A stretch of DNA of 64,000 nucleotides from Pseudoteredinibacter isoporae_A. Its GTDB lineage: Bacteria > Pseudomonadota > Gammaproteobacteria > Pseudomonadales > Cellvibrionaceae. This document shows, in pieces, positions 60,311 to 64,000 of this stretch. A program made the position numbers and the translations under genes. Each line of letters starts with the position of its first letter. The first letter of the stretch is position 1. The notes below the pieces were generated by a model. The model did no database searches and was not told the origin of the DNA. It worked only from the letters and a program-made list of their open reading frames with translations. The stretch spans positions 186,001-250,000 of the forward strand of contig NZ_BAABWJ010000001.1 of the NCBI RefSeq assembly GCF_040372805.1, written 5' to 3'.

Positions 60311-61205
60311 ATTGATGGTCCCAGTAAGGCGTTCCCGAAAAGCGCTCGACCAGAAAATCGATGAATACCCGCACCTTGGGCGCCAATAAACGGGAACTTG
60401 GGTACACCGCCCAAATCGCAGTTTGCGACTGCAGAGGATAATCTTGCATGAGCGGTTGCAGCTCTCCCCGTTTTAAATGCTCATACACACTCCAAGTAGA
60501 ATTAATTGTGAGCCCCAAACCGTTCACACAAGCATCTCTCACAGCCTCACCATTATCCGTTCGAAAACGACCTTTAGCCTTGATTGTGATGTCATTTTTT
60601 TCGCCCCGAAACTTCCAGGTTTCCAAGCCCATTAAGGTAATACATTGATGCTTTTGCAGTTCATCGGGATGACGGGGTTCACCGTATTGTTCAATATAGG
60701 CAGGCGAGGCACAGAGAATACGTTTGTCTGCCGCCAGCTTCCGTGCATTCATAGTGGAATCTTTTAGCTCCGAATTTCTTATGGCGACATCAAAGCCGCC
60801 CTCAACCAAATCGACAATGGTGTCTGACAGTTTGAGATCAACGTTTAAATCCGGGTAGAGCGCCAGCCACTCTCCCATCGCCGGCAATAAGTGCATACGC
60901 CCAAATGACGCTGGCGCAGCAACTCGCAGGGTGCCACCTGGACTGACGGTTCCGGCCCCAACTGACGCCCGAGCACTGTCCACGCTGGCCAGAACGTCTT
61001 CAGCGTGGGGTAAAAAAGCAATGCCGTCCTCGGTGAGCGATACCTTACGAGTCGTACGGTGAATCAAGCGCACACCTAAAGCCTGTTCCAGCTTATTGAT
61101 GTGGGCACTGGCTACGGCTGGTGACAAATCAAGTTCGTGACCGGCCTGACTGATATTTTGGCTTGTCGCGATTCGAACGAACAGTCGCAAATGCTCAACA
61201 TTCAT
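60309..61205 (-). CDS. LysR-family transcriptional regulator
   Basis: A 298-residue regulator. The winged helix lies at the N-terminus (MNVEHLRLFVRIATSQNIS, SPAVASAHINKLEQALGVRL, HRTTRKVSLTEDG) with the effector domain from about 90 to 290. The ATG at 61205 gives the family N-terminus; the frame is open to a TTG at 61223. No good ribosome binding site precedes either. Divergent from an MDR-family reductase gene with repeats in the shared promoter region, so it is probably the regulator of that reductase and the following SDR. Confidence 0.9.
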   Translation of the reverse strand: MNVEHLRLFVRIATSQNISQAGHELDLSPAVASAHINKLEQALGVRLIHRTTRKVSLTEDGIAFLPHAEDVLASVDSARASVGAGTVSPGGTLRVAAPASFGRMHLLPAMGEWLALYPDLNVDLKLSDTIVDLVEGGFDVAIRNSELKDSTMNARKLAADKRILCASPAYIEQYGEPRHPDELQKHQCITLMGLETWKFRGEKNDITIKAKGRFRTDNGEAVRDACVNGLGLTINSTWSVYEHLKRGELQPLMQDYPLQSQTAIWAVYPSSRLLAPKVRVFIDFLVERFSGTPYWDHQ

Positions 61206-61206
61206 G

Positions 61207-61259
61207 ATTATCAACAAATTCAATAAAGTGATTAAACATTATTGAATATTATCAACAAA
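61207..61259. promoter_or_regulatory. Repeats in the lysR/reductase divergent promoter
   Basis: The direct repeat ATTATCAACAAA occurs at 61207-61218 and 61248-61259. Between lies an inverted repeat TTCAATAA (61219-61226) / TTATTGAA (61239-61246) with a 12-bp centre. Such interrupted dyads are typical LysR binding sites; the direct repeats could be further half-sites. Confidence 0.6.
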
Positions 61260-61305
61260 AGCAGCAAGCCATATACTGCCCTCATCAATTATTGAGGAGC
61301 CCGCT

Positions 61306-62292
61306 ATGAAAGCAATGATTATCCAACAGTTTGGCGATGAAGGTGTTTTTGAACTTGCCGAAGTCAGTAAGCCCAAACTACAGGAAGGCCATGTTCTGGT
61401 GAATATAGCGGCTACCAGCGTCAACACTGTGGATACCATGATCCGGGCAATGGGCGCCGAACTCCCTATTGCTCCTCCGCTTCCTGCCATTTTAGGAATG
61501 GATTTCGCCGGTACGGTCGAAGCCGTAGGAGAAGGTGTGGACGAGTTTTCACCTGGTGACGAAGTCTATGGTTGCGCGGGTGGCCTGGCAGACTTGCCCG
61601 GCACACTGGCCGAATATATCGTCGCCGACGCTCGACTTATCGCCCGCAAAGCCAAAAACCTCAGCATGCGTGAAGCCGCAGCACTCCCCTTGGTTGGCAT
61701 CACTGCCTATGAAGGTTTACAACGTGCCGGTGTAACTTCGCAACAAAAAGTTCTGGTACATGGCGGCTCTGGCGGTGTCGGTCATGTTGCCCTGCAACTT
61801 GCCAAACATATGGGCGCCGAAGTGTTTTCAACCGGTGGCGGAGCACCTCAGCTTGCACTTATTGAGAAGCTCGGCGCCATTGGCATTAACTATAAAACCG
61901 ATTCGGTAGAGGACTATGTTACCAAGCACACCTCAGGTGATGGCTTTGATGTGGTGTTTGATTCCGTCGGCGGTTTGAATATGCTGAATTCATTTTCCGC
62001 TGCAGCGTTAAATGCCCAAGTTGTCACGACGGTCGCCATGGCGGAACTGGATCTCGGCGAAGCACACTTTAAAGGCTTGTCTCTACACGTCGTCTTTATG
62101 TTGATTCCAATGCTGCACAATAAATACCGCGAACAACACAGCCATATTTTGCGCGAGCTAAGCAATATTGCCGAAGCCGGCGCTTTACGCCCTATAGTTG
62201 ATGAACAGCATTTTTCATTAACCGAAGCTGGCCAAGCCCACGCTCGACTGGCAAGTGGTGCTACGATGGGGAAAGTGGTTATCGATATATAA
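61306..62292 (+). CDS. MDR-family NAD(P)-dependent quinone oxidoreductase-like protein
   Basis: A 328-residue medium-chain reductase lacking the structural and catalytic zinc cysteines, thus of the quinone/enone reductase branch. It has GMDFAGTVEAVGEGV near residue 64, the NADPH motif VHGGSGGVGHVALQLAK and the C-terminal GKVVIDI. ATG preceded by TTGAGGAGCCCGCT. Probable two-gene operon with the SDR ten bases downstream, under the divergent LysR regulator. The substrate is likely a reactive enone or quinone; this is inference. Confidence 0.9.
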   Translation: MKAMIIQQFGDEGVFELAEVSKPKLQEGHVLVNIAATSVNTVDTMIRAMGAELPIAPPLPAILGMDFAGTVEAVGEGVDEFSPGDEVYGCAGGLADLPGTLAEYIVADARLIARKAKNLSMREAAALPLVGITAYEGLQRAGVTSQQKVLVHGGSGGVGHVALQLAKHMGAEVFSTGGGAPQLALIEKLGAIGINYKTDSVEDYVTKHTSGDGFDVVFDSVGGLNMLNSFSAAALNAQVVTTVAMAELDLGEAHFKGLSLHVVFMLIPMLHNKYREQHSHILRELSNIAEAGALRPIVDEQHFSLTEAGQAHARLASGATMGKVVIDI

Positions 62293-62302
62293 GGACATCA
62301 TT

Positions 62303-63109
62303 ATGAGCAAAAAAATTCTAATTACCGGCGCAACTGACGGTATTGGCCTGGAGGCGGCAAAAATGTTTGCTGCATTGGGCCATCAAATACTTCTGCACGG
62401 CCGAAACCCGGAAAAAATAGCTGCAGCCGAGAAAATACTGGCAGAGTTGAGCAACGATGGCTCGGTTTACAGCTATCAAGCCGACCTTTCCTGCCCACAG
62501 GAAGCCAAACATTTGGTCGAACGCATAAAAAAAGATCATCAGACTCTGGATGTTCTCATCAATAATGCCGGTGTACTCAAAACCCCGGTAACGGTAACGC
62601 TCGAGGGCCTGGACATTCGTCTTGTGGTGAATACGATCACTCCCTATTACCTCACCCTCGAACTGTTGCCTTTAATGGGCCACTCCGGGCGAGTTATTAA
62701 TCTTTCTTCGGCCGCACAGGCAAAAGTGGATACTCAGGCAGTGCTGGGTAAAACTCGAGTTGACGATATGACAGCGTACGCCCAAAGCAAATTGGCGATA
62801 CGCCTATGGACTCGGTACCTGGCGAGAACACTCAATAAGGCATCACCGAAACTGCTCGCCCTTAACCCAGGCTCCTTGCTGGCCAGCAAGATGGTAAAAG
62901 AAGGTTTTGGTGTAAAAGGTAATGACATCGGCATTGGTGCGAAAGCCATTTTGCGCATGGCTCTGGAAGAAGATGCTGAACATCATAACGGTGACTATTT
63001 CGATAATGATATGGGTGAATTTGCAGCGTTGCCCATGGAACACACCTCAGCAAATACATCCAGCGAACTGATGGACGCTATTGAAGAGGTGTTAAGGAAA
63101 TTCTACTAG
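62303..63109 (+). CDS. Short-chain dehydrogenase/reductase
   Basis: A 268-residue Rossmann-fold oxidoreductase: cofactor loop TGATDGIGLEAA, LHGRNPEK where an arginine after the second strand suggests NADPH, NNAG, INLSSAA with the catalytic serine, and Y-A-Q-S-K. The ATG at 62303 follows AAGGACATCATT; the longer frame upstream overlaps the reductase gene. Similar in layout to retinol/WW-domain oxidoreductase-like SDRs. Co-transcribed with the MDR reductase. Confidence 0.92.
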   Translation: MSKKILITGATDGIGLEAAKMFAALGHQILLHGRNPEKIAAAEKILAELSNDGSVYSYQADLSCPQEAKHLVERIKKDHQTLDVLINNAGVLKTPVTVTLEGLDIRLVVNTITPYYLTLELLPLMGHSGRVINLSSAAQAKVDTQAVLGKTRVDDMTAYAQSKLAIRLWTRYLARTLNKASPKLLALNPGSLLASKMVKEGFGVKGNDIGIGAKAILRMALEEDAEHHNGDYFDNDMGEFAALPMEHTSANTSSELMDAIEEVLRKFY

Positions 63110-63126
63110 GCCTCACAACAACCAAA

Positions 63127-63165
63127 GCCGCCTTTCTGAATAAGCCGCCTTTTCAGAAAGACGGC
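63127..63165. other. Hairpin between convergent SDR and deaminase genes
   Basis: CTTTCTGAA (63132-63140) pairs with TTCAGAAAG (63152-63160), extended by GCCG / CGGC at the base. No T-run on either strand, so terminator function is uncertain. Confidence 0.5.
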
Positions 63166-63166
63166 C

Positions 63167-63604
63167 TCAGGACTGGCCCAGATAAGGGGACAAAAATTCA
63201 GCCACTTCCTGTTCACAACAGGAGAGTTCAACCGAGACTCCAGCAGCCTCCAACATAGCAATACCTTTGCCATTGTTTCGCGGGTCCGGGTCCAGCATGG
63301 CAACCACAAGCTTTTGAATTCCGGCATCAATCAATGCCTGAGCACAGGCACCGGTACGCCCCACAAAAGAACAAGGTTCTAACGTCACATACGCTGTCAC
63401 ACTTGAGTAATCACCAGAGTAGGCATTCAAGGCCTCTACCTCGGCATGATTCCCGCCGATCGCCTGCGTATAACCTTGCGACACGATCTTTCCTTCGTTC
63501 ACCAGTACACAAGCAACAGGAGGGTTCGGGCAACAAGCGGGTAAAGCCTGGCGGGACAGTGCCAGAGCGTGAAGCATAAATGAACGATGCGGATTCTCTG
63601 TCAT
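63167..63604 (-). CDS. Stand-alone RibD-type deaminase domain protein
   Basis: A 145-residue zinc deaminase equal to the N-terminal half of RibD, without the reductase half. It keeps HAEVEAL and LEPCSFVGRTGAC, so the zinc site (His, two Cys) and catalytic glutamate are present. Compared with the complete RibD at 26431-27603 (PCSHHGKTGPC), the second-sphere His-His after PCS is replaced by Phe-Val, suggesting a changed substrate. A full riboflavin cluster is already present, so a different deamination, for example of a pterin, nucleotide or damaged metabolite, is possible. Thirteen bases downstream of a glutaredoxin-like gene on the same strand. Confidence 0.85.
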   Translation of the reverse strand: MTENPHRSFMLHALALSRQALPACCPNPPVACVLVNEGKIVSQGYTQAIGGNHAEVEALNAYSGDYSSVTAYVTLEPCSFVGRTGACAQALIDAGIQKLVVAMLDPDPRNNGKGIAMLEAAGVSVELSCCEQEVAEFLSPYLGQS

Positions 63605-63617
63605 TACACCCTATCTC

Positions 63618-63947
63618 TCACTTGAGATAAGCCAAAATTCTATCCGTGTTGAAACCTTTAATGACCTTTCCGTTAACCAATACCAATGGCACACCTCGCC
63701 CGCCCAGCGCTTTGAATTGTTCATAGCCTTCACTGGAAACTTCGACATCATATTCATGGTAAGGAATATTCTTCGCCTCGAGAAACTCTCGGGTCTTTGC
63801 ACAATAAGCGCACCAGCTCGTGGCATACAGAATAACCTTCTCTTGGTGCATGGCCGCGTATTCCGGCGCCGGGCTGTGGAAACTGAAAATATCTTCTCTG
63901 AATTGATAGAGAAGCACCAGAACCACAATGATCAATAGCTTTTTCAA
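63618..63947 (-). CDS. Membrane-anchored glutaredoxin family protein
   Basis: A 109-residue protein with an N-terminal hydrophobic anchor (about 2-15), a short linker, and a glutaredoxin/thioredoxin-fold domain (about 37-109) with the active-site pair CAYC in SWCAYCAKTREFL and the cis-proline in GVPLVLVNG. With the anchor, the domain may face the periplasm, but the N-in/C-out orientation is only inferred. First gene of a pair with the RibD-type deaminase. The upstream gene beyond 63948 is outside what can be read. Confidence 0.87.
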   Translation of the reverse strand: MKKLLIIVVLVLLYQFREDIFSFHSPAPEYAAMHQEKVILYATSWCAYCAKTREFLEAKNIPYHEYDVEVSSEGYEQFKALGGRGVPLVLVNGKVIKGFNTDRILAYLK

Positions 63948-64000
63948 ATCTCAAACCTGTATCAGTAAACCGCAGATCAGAAGAACCAAGAACGAAGACG

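Noticed and set aside
1..64000. CRISPR array, prophage, transposon or toxin-antitoxin module
   Set aside because: No regularly spaced repeats, integrase, transposase, phage structural gene or toxin-antitoxin pair was recognised on either strand.

Overview
The window is a chromosomal segment of a gammaproteobacterium, most likely of the order Pseudomonadales in the broad sense (Pseudomonas / Cellvibrionaceae / marine relatives). This rests on gene content and gene order: fabA-fabB, ssb-yajR-uvrA, nrdR-ribD-ribE-ribBX-ribH-nusB-thiL-pgpA-ribA, zapE-rplM-rpsI-petA-cytochrome bc1-sspA-sspB, and moeB-prmC-prfA-hemA divergent from a TPR lipoprotein gene, lolB-ispE-tRNA-Gln-prs-rplY-pth. These blocks match the order known from Pseudomonas. 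The species cannot be named from this sequence. I see no prophage, integrase, transposase, CRISPR array, toxin-antitoxin pair or recognisable defence locus; it is mostly core genome with short accessory inserts.

Layout. 1-700: 5'-part of a phosphomannomutase gene (minus strand, runs off the left edge). 0.9-2.8 kb: unsaturated fatty acid genes fabA and fabB. 2.8-7.6 kb (minus): acyl-CoA ligase, an RmlD-like protein lacking the usual catalytic motifs, ssb, and a YajR-type MFS transporter. 8.1-11.8 kb: a CsgD/LuxR-type regulator and uvrA with a LexA box. 11.8-21.4 kb is accessory: DUF3224 protein, di-iron ferritin-like protein divergent from an AraC regulator, a thioesterase/TetR/EamA operon with a perfect double-palindrome operator, an exported M3 peptidase, and an Old Yellow Enzyme divergent from a LysR regulator.

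21.4-29.8 kb (minus) is the riboflavin cluster with nusB, thiL, pgpA and nrdR, followed upstream by glyA. 30.1-34.3 kb holds a histidine phosphatase and two tandem family I secreted lipases followed by one lipase-specific foldase. 35-37.2 kb is the acetolactate synthase operon ilvIH. 37.7-43.3 kb has a DUF4124 protein, sspAB, the bc1 complex in which cytochrome b and cytochrome c1 are one continuous reading frame, and rpsI-rplM. 43.5-47.2 kb: zapE, then zapG, a DegS/AlgW protease and a Crp/Fnr regulator. 47.2-58.2 kb: moeB-prmC-prfA-hemA and the divergent lipoprotein-lolB-ispE-tRNA-prs-rplY-pth block. 58.4-64 kb is accessory again: an M2 (ACE-like) lipoprotein peptidase, a LysR regulator divergent from an MDR reductase and an SDR, then a stand-alone RibD-type deaminase domain and a membrane-anchored glutaredoxin.

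The most unusual items are the cytochrome b-c1 fusion with an extra predicted two-helix segment, the duplicated lipases that share the same promoter architecture and one foldase, the degenerate RmlD-like protein next to ssb, the free-standing RibD-like deaminase, and several unexplained regulatory repeats (three 16-bp tandem repeats before hemA, a 12-bp perfect inverted repeat before zapG, the TetR double palindrome). No wholly new multi-gene system is evident; the candidates are mainly architectural novelties in known families.
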